Part shown: positions 46,152-58,249 of the stretch, piece by piece
Layout: each line of letters starts with the position of its first letter
How positions within the stretch are numbered: position 1 is the stretch's first letter
Assembly: GCF_016086655.4 (NCBI RefSeq)
Contig: NC_052140.2
Span: 14,942,001-15,006,000, forward strand
DNA length: 64,000 nt
Origin: Lepeophtheirus salmonis
Lineage: Eukaryota > Arthropoda > Copepoda > Siphonostomatoida > Caligidae
Direction of reading: 5' to 3'
Made by a program: the position numbers and the translations under genes
Notes under the pieces: model-generated
The model's input: only the letters and a program-made list of their open reading frames with translations
Database searches by the model: none
Told to the model about the DNA's origin: nothing

Positions 46152-49100
46152 TTGAACTTCATTAATGGTAGCTTTCAAATAATTGTTGCTGTTTGTAGCT
46201 AATATAATAAAACGCCATGTTAGATCAGCTGCTCTTCTCTCAAATATGTTTTTTTTAGTAGCAGTAGGGTATATTTTTTACAACTCTAAGCATCCATATG
46301 TTCATGATCCTATATATAGCAGAGTCATGACGTGCATTGAGTCATTCTGATCATTCCAAATTAGGTTTTATTTTTTATTTTTTGCGTTGATGGAATCATT
46401 ATTATTAATAAAGTTTGGTTAATATTTACAAGAAAATTTCAAGATCTATTTATTTGATTGATAGATGACAAAAAAAACCAAAAAAAAACTATTTTTTTGT
46501 TTCGTATTATATATATATTTTTTTGTTGGCTTTTTTAAATAAATATTATTATTATTCATGTCTGTCAGTTATAATTATGTACATATTCTGGCTTGAATAA
46601 CAAATTAGGAAATTATAGGTTTGTTTTCAAGATTGAAAAAATAATAAGTGTTGTAACATAACTTGTTTTTTTAACTTTGTGTACAAATATAAATGATCTT
46701 AATGAAACAATTATTAGGAGATGAGAATGTGTAGCTATCAACGATTTGGCCTAGGCCAAAGCTATAAATCAACTGGGAAATCGAATAACGCATTATTGAT
46801 AGTAATCCAAATATATTTGGTTCGGTGACTACTTTTTTGTTCAGTAGGAGGCGTCGAGTATACTTGAAAAGTACTCTATAGCTGAAAATGCAACTACACG
46901 AATTCTCTCTTTTAACTGAATTAGGCAGGTCAATTTTGCATTGAGGTTTTCCAATTAAATGTTATTTTCTGCTCTTTTCTTAGCATGGTGTTACCTTAAT
47001 TGCAAAAGAAGCATTAAAAACCAAAAATCTGGTAGTAGTAGTTAAGAATACGGGTTTGATTTTAAGTGATTTTAGAGACCAATTCAAACCAATATGGCGG
47101 TCCGAAGCACGATCTTAGACTGTATACTGAAACGTATTCCTTCACAAATCATAGACCAATTTTTTCCCCTCAATTTTCGGACCGATTGTCTACCTATTTC
47201 TGATTTATGACTTGTAAAAATAGGACTACTGAAACAAACATGACGTCATTGACCTGATATTCACAATTTTGATACACAACTGACATCCTCAACAGTTCAT
47301 ATGTAGAATTGGTTTAGACCAAACTTTAAGTCAGAAAAATTCAGACCGTGTTTTCTATGGGACCTATCTAAATCAATTTTTTTTAAGATCGGTTCAGAGC
47401 AAACTTCTTGGAATAATTAGTTGGGTTCCTTTATCGGTTTAGAATTTTGAGACTGAAATCCAGCACAGTAGTTAATCAATGGGGAATAAAGACTGTTTAC
47501 TTTTTTTAGTTTGTATACGAAGCAACAGACAGTGGCGCCGTCAAACAAGAACATAATACAAATCCTTAAATGATAATAATATTTAATATAAAATACGTAT
47601 ATATGTATTTGACTAAGAAAGAGGACCCTGTAAACTTTTAATTAATTGAAAATTAAGAAGGAAACACCCTTGTTAGTTTATATATATTGTAACCCCAAGC
47701 ACCAGACTGTCACACTACGTCACGGACAATATTTACACATGTACCTATTCTTTCCTTCGATAAAATTATTACTCAATAATTATATGGTTTTTGGGAATGA
47801 AATACAGCTGAACAATAACTAACTTCTTCTAACTCAACCAATCAACGTTGTTCTGAACACCAATTAAGAGAACGGAAGTACTAACTTCGACAATTGACAA
47901 CAAAATACATTTTAAAGTCTACGGAGGGAAAAAGTGTAGCAATCGAATTGATCAAGGATTTTAATAAAATAAACTCTGACCACAGAGGAGTTACTTAGTT
48001 CTATGTTTTGTCTTGGTATTTTTTTTAACTGACCCGTATACAAACCACATCTTTCATCCTTATTTTAATTTACTATTCCACTCAAATAGGTAGATACGTA
48101 TATTCAAATAGAAATAATAATTAATACAAGGGAGGAGGGGATTTACATAGGTACACACATACGTCCAGATGTCAGGGTTGATGGATTCTGATTTCCTTAC
48201 AGGTTTTTACGTTATTTTTTTCCAAGTAAAAAACAACAACTCCAATTAAAAATTCTAATCTAATTTTCTAATCTAATTATTTATTCATACATAAATTAAT
48301 ATTTTCCCCACAGAATATTAATGCGTTTATGTTAATCCTATGAAGGATAGTCTCATAAGTAGAGATAGGTTGGATCTTGGATCCGTATCCAATGTACCCA
48401 GATACTGTAAAAGTAAACATGTATTTGTCCAGATAAATTTGGTATCTGTGATCCAAACCGACACGGGGTATTCGAACTTTTATGGATCTTAAAACAGAGT
48501 CAAAGGATTATCTAGATTTTGAAAAGGTTATTGTATTGTTAAATAAATGTAGATGCACTGGTCTTGAAAAAGGATCTAAAATTCTAGAGTAGGGTAAATT
48601 TGTATTATATTAGACATGGGTCCGAGTATGCTTAGAGTACTACAATTTTGATGGATCTTCCAAATCTTAAAGCCTTGCCTAAAGCTATTATGTAATCTAC
48701 AATATCGAACATAGCATTTCTATTTATTTTGATTAGTGGTTGGAGCGGCATCTACATACACAGCTGCATCGTATGGTTATTCAAATTTTATTATAACTGG
48801 AATGGGGATTTGGTAGAGTGCAAACCTCCCCATGATCATTTTCCTTGTTAATTTTTTTATTAAATAAGGCATGTTTATTAAGCCTTCATAAGGAAACCAA
48901 TTTGAGCTTTGTACCTATATTTCTTTCAAAGTTATTGTCGGTTATTTATTTTATGTTTTGTGCAACCTTTCGCATTCAAAATGTATTGCCCTCCTTCTTT
49001 AACCCATATACCTTTCGTCTTCGTACTGAGATAGAAGAAAATTGATATGTAACTTTTGTGGTAATCCTTATCACCAAAGGAACGAGATACAGAGGTAAAT

Positions 49101-49439
49101 ACATTCATTGGCCAGAAGTAATAATGACTAAAAATTATGTTCGAATAGAAATAACATTGAGTAATTTACTACTTTGGTATCAGTAGTCATTAAAAATATA
49201 ACTTTATTCGGGATAGTATTTTAATTAGGTCGAAAGTTTTGGTTTTGGATCCAAAAGTAAGGGTCCACGGAATTTAGTCGAATATAAACGTCGAAAGATC
49301 GAAACAGACCTGGATCTGAGAAAATGTGGATATGTCCTATTTTTACTCATAAGGGAAAATAAAAATAAACTAATTTCAAAAAGTAGATTTTTTGTCAGCT
49401 GTTGACAGCTTGGCTCTTTTTTATTGGGTCAGGGATGGG
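46152..49439. other. AT-rich spacer
   Basis: No supported gene. The open frame at 48845-49045 shows no domain. Stretches such as 47690-48000 are less AT-biased, but nothing there was recognised. Confidence 0.4.
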
Positions 49440-49880
49440 TAGTACTTAGAGTTGATATCTTTGTAAAGAAAAAAGAATCCAAGGAGAAGGCGGGAGTGAG
49501 ACATGTTCTACTTCTGAATTAAAACTCTTGTTAATTATCAGCTGCCTCTTATATGATTTTGGGGGAGAAAATGAATTACTGGAATCAATCGGAGTACCTT
49601 CAACATTCTAGATAAAATTAATGCTGGAAAAATTTATAATTGTATTTAAATTCATATTTATATACGAGTATTTTATCATGTATGATTGAAACAATTAAAA
49701 CCAAAGATATAGGCAACAATTATTCTTTTAGAGGGTAATGCTAACACCATGGTGACTTACTAAAAAATAAACAGAAAAGAAGTAAGTGAATACTCTACAA
49801 CCGTTTTTCCTTTTCTAATTTATAAACATAGTTTTATTTCATTTCAAACTACTCAACTCTAGTAAAACTCGTACTTAGTG
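49440..49880 (+). repeat. Dispersed repeat R2, copy 2
   Basis: 'aaggagaaggcgggagtgag', 'cttatatgattttgggggag', 'aaatgaattactggaatcaa', 'agatataggcaacaat' and 'ggtaatgctaacaccatggt' match 24590-25160 in order. Non-coding. Confidence 0.6.
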
Positions 49881-50266
49881 CTAAACATAATAGATACTCG
49901 ATAGTTACTCAAGGATGGGTAAAATTCAAATGAAGTATTGGGATCTTTAATTTATTCTCAAGTACCCGTTCTTGCCCGGGTATTTGTTATATATTTACCA
50001 CTATTTACGGGTAATTTCGATCCTTTTACTTTTTTTGTGTACTTTACAAGTTTTTGTGACGTGATTATCTCACATGTAAATTATACGTGGCATAAAATTA
50101 TTTATTTTTTTCGATTCCCGCTTTTACATTCTTTAGTAATTTAGGCAAATCACTTAGTTACATATGTATTTTATTTTGTATTTCTGAAGGTTCTTTATAT
50201 TTAAAGCTATTTAGCTACAAATTACTCCGGAAAAACAATTTTCTTCCTATTAACAAGCAATCATTA

Positions 50267-50720
50267 CACAACTTCTTTCACGATAGTCCATAATGAATAT
50301 CCCTATAAAGTAGATTCAAGTCCTATTGAAGAAGAATATGTTCATTACCTTGAATATAAAAGGAAAGACAGTTACACTCATATAAAAAAATAAGAATTTA
50401 AAGCCTATAGAAAATAATTAATTAAATTTTCAAGTTGAATGATTTAAAAATCACACAACTTCTTTTATGTTTTTAGTTTAGTTACGTATGTATTTATAGT
50501 GAATTCACTATACTAGACTCCCCAAGAAGGAGAATATGACAATAAACTCATCTGAAAGACTAATTAGTTACCCTCCAGTCGAAAAATAAGAATTACATGC
50601 CTATAGAAAATAATTAATTAAATTTGTCAACTTGGATGAATTAAAAATCACGCAACTTTTCATATCTTTGGTAGTTAATCTATCTACATACAATTTGTGG
50701 ATTCACTTTTAGATACTAAA
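50267..50720 (+). repeat. Tandem duplication, period about 197 bp
   Basis: 'gcctatagaaaataattaat' occurs at 50403 and 50600, embedded in about 80 bp of high similarity (50383-50464 versus 50581-50663). The unit's other parts ('cacaacttcttt', then 'agaagaatatg') are also seen before the first copy (50275-50340). About 2.3 copies are therefore present. AT-rich and non-coding. Confidence 0.65.
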
Positions 50721-51346
50721 TATAGGTATTATATATAACAAACGCGTAAAATTGTACTACTAACAAATTATGTACGTAGATATAATAAAATATCTTGAAA
50801 AAATAGATCATTTTTAACAAAAAAATATATAAATAAAAATATTTTCTCCACTCTTTAGATACAATTTTTTTCTTTTTCTTTTGATCTTATCAATTCAAAG
50901 CTTTGAGCAAAGAAAAATTATATATATATCTAGGACTCTGTATCTTACATGATAATGATGATTTTATATATTTTTTTAACTGAGATCAATCTATGTACAG
51001 AGAAAATGATTCGTGAGAGCAAGGCTTCAATCTATGCGATTGCATGAATCAAGGAAACTTATGTATATATTTAACTATGAAGGACAGTATTCAAATCTTG
51101 ACCATGTTATGTAGAAATGTACCGCTAGCAAAAGTTCAGCCAATCCCAATATCATCTTTATGAAGGATACCGATTCCTTATTAATAATATGTATAAAAAA
51201 TTACATAAACAATTACAAAAGGATTTAGTTTCTTTCATGTTTAACTTTTTATTAATAAGGGCTTGACAAGAAAAGAAAATAATATATATCCATCATAATT
51301 ATGATGTATATATAATTATTAGTCAATAATTTAAAATCAAAACAAT

Positions 51347-51460
51347 TTAAAAAGTTAGTTCCTCTCTATCTTCAAGAGTCAATTGATTCTTGGTTGGATC
51401 AAATACATTGCCCGTACTATTGAATAGACTTTCATTTTCAAATTTTGTTATGCAGTTCTA
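51347..51460 (-). mobile_element. hAT transposase C-terminal fragment
   Basis: The minus strand has an intact run of about 36 codons: 'CITKFENESLFNSTGNVFDP' then 'TKNQLTLEDREELTF' and a stop at 51347-51349. The pattern E-x-L/V-F-S-x-x-G-N-x-x-x-x-x-R-N-x-L-x-x-E matches the last part of the hAT dimerisation domain. Just upstream on the minus strand, 'tttttattttaacatag' could be a splice acceptor, though hAT exon structure here is unknown. No other hAT domain was found nearby. Confidence 0.7.
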
Positions 51461-53921
51461 TGTTAAAATAAAAATTAAAGAAAAAATAATTTTATCATGG
51501 ATTTATAGGCCCCTAGTCTTAATCCTAGGTTAGTCTATCGTACTATGATTGACTTCCTTTTATGTTGACCATTTGAAATAATTAAATTAATTTCTTTTAA
51601 CAGGTATAAGTGGAATCTGCAACGGTACACCCTATTGTTTTTATATATGGATAATATGTAGCAATGCAGCTGTTAAGTGGTTTCTAAAATATTTATTCCT
51701 TCTCTTCTCTTAATGAGATATTTCAATAAATACATATTATATTTTATTATTACATTGGAACAATATTTGAGGGGGAAATGATATTTATAGTTAATATTTA
51801 AGTGTCCTTATTTTGTCCTTCTAAGTTATAATTCTATATGTAGGGTAGACCGAAAGCAGTTGTAAAGGACCCTTTTACTTGAACAATGATATTTTATACT
51901 GAAAACTATAGAAAGTACTCTCAATATGCGACCAGCCCCTTCCCAATCCTCTCCTTGACTTAAGGACACACCTTCTTTATCTTGGATGTCTCCAGAATAC
52001 AAAACTTATAATAATAATATCTTACACAAAAAGTTAATAACTTAATCCAATATTTTATAAATTATGAAATCAAACTTGATAATTTTTTAACTGTTGAAAC
52101 CGTCCCGGACTATGTGGACAGTGGAAACATTAATCAATAATACTGATCAGTGACCTATTATACTATGAACATTAGTATATTTGAATCATCAATAATATAT
52201 GGAACGCTAATAATTCATTAACTCTCCGTTATTGAACTGGGTAAAAAAATAAAAAATAAAACATATTAAATTAGATGATAAACAGTTGAAAAGTTACGTC
52301 AGTTAAATTTTGTATAACGTTCCTTTCACTATTCCATCCATTTTCACTCTTAAATAGCAATTAAATTCGCCAAACCTCTACTAAAAATAGCAAAATATTC
52401 GAATTAATCCTGAACAATGCATTATCAATATAAATAAAGACTTTTATATAATTAGGGTCAATGTTTCAAAGTCATACTGAAAGTTATTGTCGATAAATTG
52501 GTGAGTCAAAGGAATGAGAAGCACTTTTACTAACCCTGGAGAATATAACGTCCCAGTGCACTATAAGAGGGGTAACTTAAAAACTCTAATATTTATTTAT
52601 TCATCAAAATATAATTTGTCTAATTTGCTTCATTTATAAATCAATGTCAATTTCTTTAACTTTTGAAATCTCCCTTGACTATGGCGTACAGTTGCAGCAT
52701 TTGACGAGTTGCATTTCAATGAAATTTGTGAAAAAGCTATTGATTCGTATAATCTCTATATAAATTCAAAGAATATTACAAATATGTATGTATGTTCTGT
52801 TAAATTTAGGTGTACTTACAGCAAATCATGTCAGAGTAATATATCGCTTAAGCATCGTCATTATGATGTAAAAATTCCAGTTTTTAAGATTTAAAAAATA
52901 AGTCTGTATAACTAATTAATGAATATAAATATTGAATAAATTTAAAAATAAAGTTTGGAGTAAATAAATACATATTATAATTAAAATCAAAATTTGAACC
53001 CTCAGTTCTAATAATTTTTTTAGAATGATCGAATCCTTCTGTCCTTTGACACTTGAATGACAAACGAGCAAGTCTTTTGTTTTATAAAAAATTTACAAAT
53101 TGTTCAGTTTATAACTTATGAGATTTTTTGGAGGTGTGACAAGGATCACCATCTTCTTGGCAATTATATGCTCCATTTGAGCAATTGGTATAACTCCAGG
53201 ATTTGATAACATCCTGGAGCACCGGGAGTCTATTTTTGACATTGATAGAAAAAAAGAAGAGAGGTAAAAAGAACATAAAACGAGCACCATACACTTCCAA
53301 TGGTTATTGAATATTTTTATGCTATAAAAATCAATTCTTTTCAAGAGAAGTTTATATAATAATTAATCTATTTGTGACTTATAGTTGAAGGTGCTCTAGC
53401 TCAGAGTATAAAACAGTTGCAACTCCTTCGGTTCCCCTATTTAGGTACATGTATATTTATATATCAATGTACTGAGGATAGAAAGAAAATGTATATAAAA
53501 CATACCTACATGGTAGTACGTAATAATAACCAGAGTAATTCTTCTCTGCCCTTGGATTGGACGGTAATTGATTATAAATGAATAAGAGTGATTATATTAT
53601 TTTAAATTATGGTAAATCATTATTATGATACTATATTTATTTAAAGAGATTGTGCAATATTTGCACAGTTTTTTGTGAGTGAAATGAAATTGAGATGGAT
53701 GTGAGTTTGGTCCTTGCCTCATGGTCCATTTTTGGCTTGTTAAAAGCCACTACATACTTACATATGTATGTAGATATCTATAATGTATTTATATCTCACT
53801 AATATGCAGCAATGATTTCTTTATGTCTTTGACTCCTTGGATCCATCATTTCAAAATCATTTGCCAAAAGGGAAAAGCATTAGAATACTATTTGAAAAAA
53901 TATATATTCGTAGGATAAATA
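51461..53921. other. AT-rich spacer
   Basis: Apart from the small candidate at 53109-53300, nothing was recognised. The open frame at 52709-52894 shows no domain. Confidence 0.4.
53109..53300 (-). other. Weak candidate exon
   Basis: On the minus strand a pyrimidine-rich run and 'caatgtcaaaaatag' (ending about 53231) would make a reasonable splice acceptor. It is followed by about 40 open codons containing 'SYTNCSNGAYNCQEDGDPCH'. Two frames are open in parallel, so coding is not established. An 8-bp hairpin 'ctccagga...tcctggag' lies within it. No family was recognised and no function is proposed. Confidence 0.2.
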
Positions 53922-54367
53922 GTGTTGTGTTGGTGCTTACTTGTTCGGTCCAGAACAATACACTATTAGGACCGGTCCTATATTAGTCCTTGGGACCGGT
54001 TCTTAGGACTGTCAGTCACTGGGCCCAGTCCTTCAATGTAAGTCCTTGCTACTTTTCCAACAAATTTCGATTGTTTATTAGCCCAAATAAGATGTATTAG
54101 ATATGTATTTCGATTATTGCACCTATCTTGCTAAGAATATTATATTTTCCTAATAATAAAATATAAAACAAACTTATTCTGTTTTTACTTAGTAATATAA
54201 TTTATTTTATTCTATAACAAAATGGTAGATAAAGTAATTAACCTCTACATGACGTCACAAAGGATCGATTTTACATTCTTAATGAACCTACAGGCGGGAC
54301 TAGTTTAGATTGGAACTCAGTGGACCGAACCAAAGTTGTCAGTCAAAAATAAGAACCAACACAACAC
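53922..54367. mobile_element. 446-bp non-autonomous element with inverted ends
   Basis: The left end 'gtgttgtgttggtgctt' (53922-53938) and the right end 'aagaaccaacacaacac' (54351-54367) are inverted copies with one mismatch. Inside both ends are mirrored 'ttcggtcc' and 'ggaccgaac' words. The interior near 53960-54040 is made of irregular 'ggaccggtcc/gtcctta' repeats. No coding frame and no clear target duplication. A single similar end, 'atagtgttgtgttctactcg', lies at 55449. Confidence 0.7.
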
Positions 54368-55490
54368 AACATATTAACATTTGAATTCCAAAAAGTAGTT
54401 AATTTCGCACACTTCACTTCATTACCAGAAGTGCCAGAACCAATAAGGAATCGGCAGTATTTACGATCACTACCTATTTTTTCAAGGTTTAAAAAAAATC
54501 CAGCCTGATATCAAAAATCGGGTTTTTGTATATTGAATATTTACTAAATTGAGACCCTGTCAAAAAAAAAAAAAAAATCAGACCTTTAGTCCAACGATAA
54601 CCTAGTGATCTAAACTCTAACGTGAAGAAAAATTGGTGGTACTAATCATGATTAGTAGCTTTTATGCTTTAAAAATGAAATTTTTTTAAACCTTGAGCAT
54701 ATGAGCAAAAAAAAAAAAAAAAGAAAGTATATTATCCCCAAGAAGCTGAAACAGTTTTAAGCGTTTTGTTTAAAAAAATTACTCAGGCTTTGAATAACTT
54801 TTTTTAAATTTGTTCTTAATTCTGTTTCAGATGACGTTTGTTTGTGTAATTAAAGCTTCTAATGAAAAATTATCTGCAAGTTTTGGGTCCCCACTCCGTA
54901 TAGTAGACAAATTTTCATCATTATTAAACAGATAATATTAAAAAAAGATTTATCATAGATTATACTGAAATGAAATCACCCATACATGTTTGAATTCAAA
55001 TGCCTCGAGTTATAATTGTAAAATAAGACTCTATGCCACAAACTACATAATTGTAACCTCCTCTTACCTTGAAAGTTACAAATACTACAAAATCAAAGGT
55101 TCATCAATTTCGCGTCAATAACAAAGACACACATTTATTCAATCACTCTCACAAGCAGATTTTTGAGAATGTGAATTTATGTACATATTATGAACAAGAC
55201 AAAAAATGTAAATGATTATTTTATGAGACAAGGAATATTTTTCTTTAGCTTTGGACATTATTATTATTATGGACCGTAGAGTGCCTCTTATTTGGCAAAA
55301 CATTCCTATAAATCTATCAGGTAAATAAAAACATACAAAGATTTCAAATCCTGAGAAAAATTTTAATGGTATTAGGTTGTTATGAAGAGAAGGAAGTGAT
55401 GGTAAAGCTTGAATCAACAATGCTAAAGAAATCACATCAAAATACTAATAGTGTTGTGTTCTACTCGAACAATTATCAGCTCAACTTTAG
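54368..55490. other. AT-rich spacer
   Basis: A-runs occur at 54561 and 54708. The minus-strand open frame at 55139-55435 has no recognised domain. Confidence 0.45.
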
Positions 55491-56261
55491 TACGAAAGGG
55501 TACATTAAAATGTGGACCCTTTGAATTTTAAAATTCAACAAGATATCATTTATTAATTAACAATAGAATTTCAACAAAATTAATCCAATAAATAGATGAT
55601 GTTTGTCTGAGCATTAATCATTAATGTAGACCCCTGCCCTGTGCTGGCTGACAGTTCCTCTGAGGGGCTTGTTGTTTGGATGCCGGACACTGCAGGCCTG
55701 CTCTTCTATTCGCACCCAAAAAATGTAGTCAAGGTGTTTTTGCATCAGGAATGTGGGGGCCAAAAGAAACAAAAAAAGAGTTCAAAAGAACTCGAATGAT
55801 TCTTGCAATGAAGAAAATCAGTTTATTTTATTGTTCATGCCAAAGGTGGCCTCTACATCCACACAAGGATATTTCCCACGCCTTCGTTTACAGTTCTCTG
55901 GAACGTCTGCTGTGAAAACCGGAGATCTCTTGCATTGATCCTCATCGACTTGAGGGGAATTGCCTGGCCAGTTTTCTGTAACTTCTTTTGGTCCAGTTTA
56001 TCTTTTTGACAGAGCCCTTCCTCTTCTCCAACATTTTTGGACTTGCTGATGGCTTTGTTATTGGTCTTCGAGCCGCTCAGCGTCAAGGAGTACAATCACG
56101 TTAAAGTGTCATTTTATGGACTTGAAAGTAAGCTAGAGAGTTGATGATTGTTTTGTTTTGTAACAAATTGTTTATGTCTTAATATATGACACTATGAATT
56201 CACTCAATCTTCATTGATTATTGAATTAGTAGGTGCTCAGATTTCAGTGAACGACTTGGTA
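55491..56261 (-). mobile_element. Family A deletion derivative, both termini
   Basis: 771 bp between TA dinucleotides. The left end 'tacgaaagggtacattaaaa' and the right end (reverse complement) 'taccaagtcgttcactgaaa' are diverged inverted repeats. Minus-strand coding starts near 56117 ('MTL' then a basic DNA-binding region). Across shifts it reaches 'ARIIRVLLNSFFVSFGPHIP' (about 55810-55760) and 'LDYIFWVRIEEQAC' (about 55735-55695), then a degraded tail. The segment with the first and second catalytic aspartates is absent. The junction 'gttcaaaagaact' is the same as in the 3302 copy. The plus-strand open frames here are shadows. Confidence 0.8.
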
Positions 56262-56280
56262 CTTAATGATCTTTTGACTC

Positions 56281-56340
56281 GACTCTATATGATGAGAATC
56301 GACTCTATGTGATAAGAATTGACTCTATATGATGAGAAGA
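56281..56340 (+). repeat. Three tandem copies of a 20-bp unit
   Basis: Units 'gactctatatgatgagaatc', 'gactctatgtgataagaatt' and 'gactctatatgatgagaaga' follow without gaps, with two to four differences. They lie 20 bp outside the family A element at 55491-56261. Confidence 0.85.
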
Positions 56341-58249
56341 GGATTTGAAATACTCAAATACATTATTTGACTTCATATTTTTATTGGATTGGTTTGATTT
56401 TTATAAGTAAACCATGTCAAACATATAAAGTTTGAAGGTAATCCTGTCCAAGATAGGACTGATTTTATTTTTATTTTGTTATAGCTTAAAATTTACATTT
56501 TTTTGCTGGGCCTGAGTTTGACCATTTTACCTTTTTTTAAGAAAATACAACTTTGATATGTTTTGTCCATACTACAAATTAAAGCTTTTCCAACAAAGCA
56601 ATTTCTTTTGTGCAATAACAAAAAAAAAAAAAAAAAAAAAATCTATATTCGGGAAGAGGGGCTAATGGCTCTATACTCATACTCTTCGGGTGCCCCTTCT
56701 TCCTCTAAGTGGTTATCCAATCAATCACAATTTAACCTATTTATAGGCTCAAATAAGACAAAATAGATATTCCTCATATTGTGATGATACATTTTCTGTT
56801 TATTCTTAGGATCCCAACAGATAATAGTTCCAGCTATTATGAGATTTTGGTATAGATTGTCACTAAATAGGGTTTCATTCTCGTGATACGATGCAATTAA
56901 TAGTGGATTCTGTTACTTATGCCCCACACATGATACTAAATTAATTCACTATATGGGCTCTCTCTAACCTGTAGGAATCACCCTCTTGAAACTTCATTTT
57001 AAATATCTATTTTCAGTCTAACAAGAGACCTCCAATTAGAGGAGTAAGAGAACTCAGCATTTACAACATGCTGTTGTTGGATCCACTCTCCAAAACACTG
57101 GGGCCAACAGTATTCAGAAGGCGAAAGTGTACAAAGAGAACAAGCCATCATAGCTACTACAGACTCGAAAAAAAGTACCCAAGCCACTAAGAAGCCTTAA
57201 GCACAGGCAACTTAGGCCAAAACTCCTGGCAAAGAAAGGAAAAACAAACACAATGGCCTCACGAAGGATTGTTTTTACTGTCTTTCAAGACTGACAAGTA
57301 GGACGGACTGGATGGGATCGTACTGGACTGGACTGCGATCTTCGGCCTTGTAAGGACATGACACTATTAGAGGCCATGCGAGCTACTTCATCTTTTATTT
57401 ATTTTTCTAATTTATTGACTCAACTTCATCCTTAATAACTCGACTCAATCCATTTCAAGTCCACATAACACTACAAAACAATGCTTAAAAAGATTGAAGA
57501 AAACCCCTCAGAAACAAAACATTCACAAAAATAATAAGATATTAGAAACTGCTGAATAATAGGTAATTGATGATAATATTTATGAGTAAAATGATGGAAA
57601 AGTGGTTCCAGATGATAGAGATTAAACCATGTTGTATCAATAAACAATAAATAAATAAATACATATAATAATTTGTGTTTTGTTTTGTTTTAATCAGCAT
57701 AAGGAAAACACCCTTATAATAATATGAAAGTAGAATAACAATTTAATGATATATGTAAATGTAAACTGTAAATTAGAGTGATGCTTATTTATGAGCAGTT
57801 TGAATGCAGTTCAAGACCCAAATTGAGGCCTTTATGAGTCCAACAAAGAACTTAATAAATTTTTAATGATTAAATCACCTTCTCAGTTTTTTTTAATAAA
57901 TCTAAAAAGATGACACTATTATGTTAATTTAAAGTAGATAACATAGCACTGGATTGATCTGTTATGCACATTATTTTCTGTTTTTCCATAACTTGGATGA
58001 GTTATTTTACATTCTGGTACAATATTTTGGTCTTGCATATTTATAAAAGTTAAAATCGGAAGGTTAATAAATGTAATGCAAAAATTTATTAAAATAATAC
58101 ATTAATAAATTCGATAATTTATAGTATAGTAAGTTATTCATGACTAAAAGAAGAAATGAATGTTATGACGACTGATGAATATTACCAATAATTTTGTTTC
58201 ATTTCTTCATATCCTTCTCTTGTGTAATCCATGCAAATATTATTTTATT
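56341..58249. other. Spacer
   Basis: A 21-base A run lies at 56620. A less AT-rich block lies at 56990-57370; its minus-strand open frame 56999-57187 (62 codons, starting 'MAWVLFFESVVAMMACSLCT') has a hydrophobic start but no recognised family. A repeated 'ggactgga' motif lies at 57303-57340. Confidence 0.35.

Noticed and set aside
53109..53300. Cysteine-containing secreted peptide
   Set aside because: Only three cysteines, two frames open at once, no signal peptide in a continuous frame. Left as a weak exon candidate without a function.
55853..56095. 80-codon minus-strand open frame as an independent gene
   Set aside because: It is part of the broken transposase frame of the family A copy at 55491-56261.
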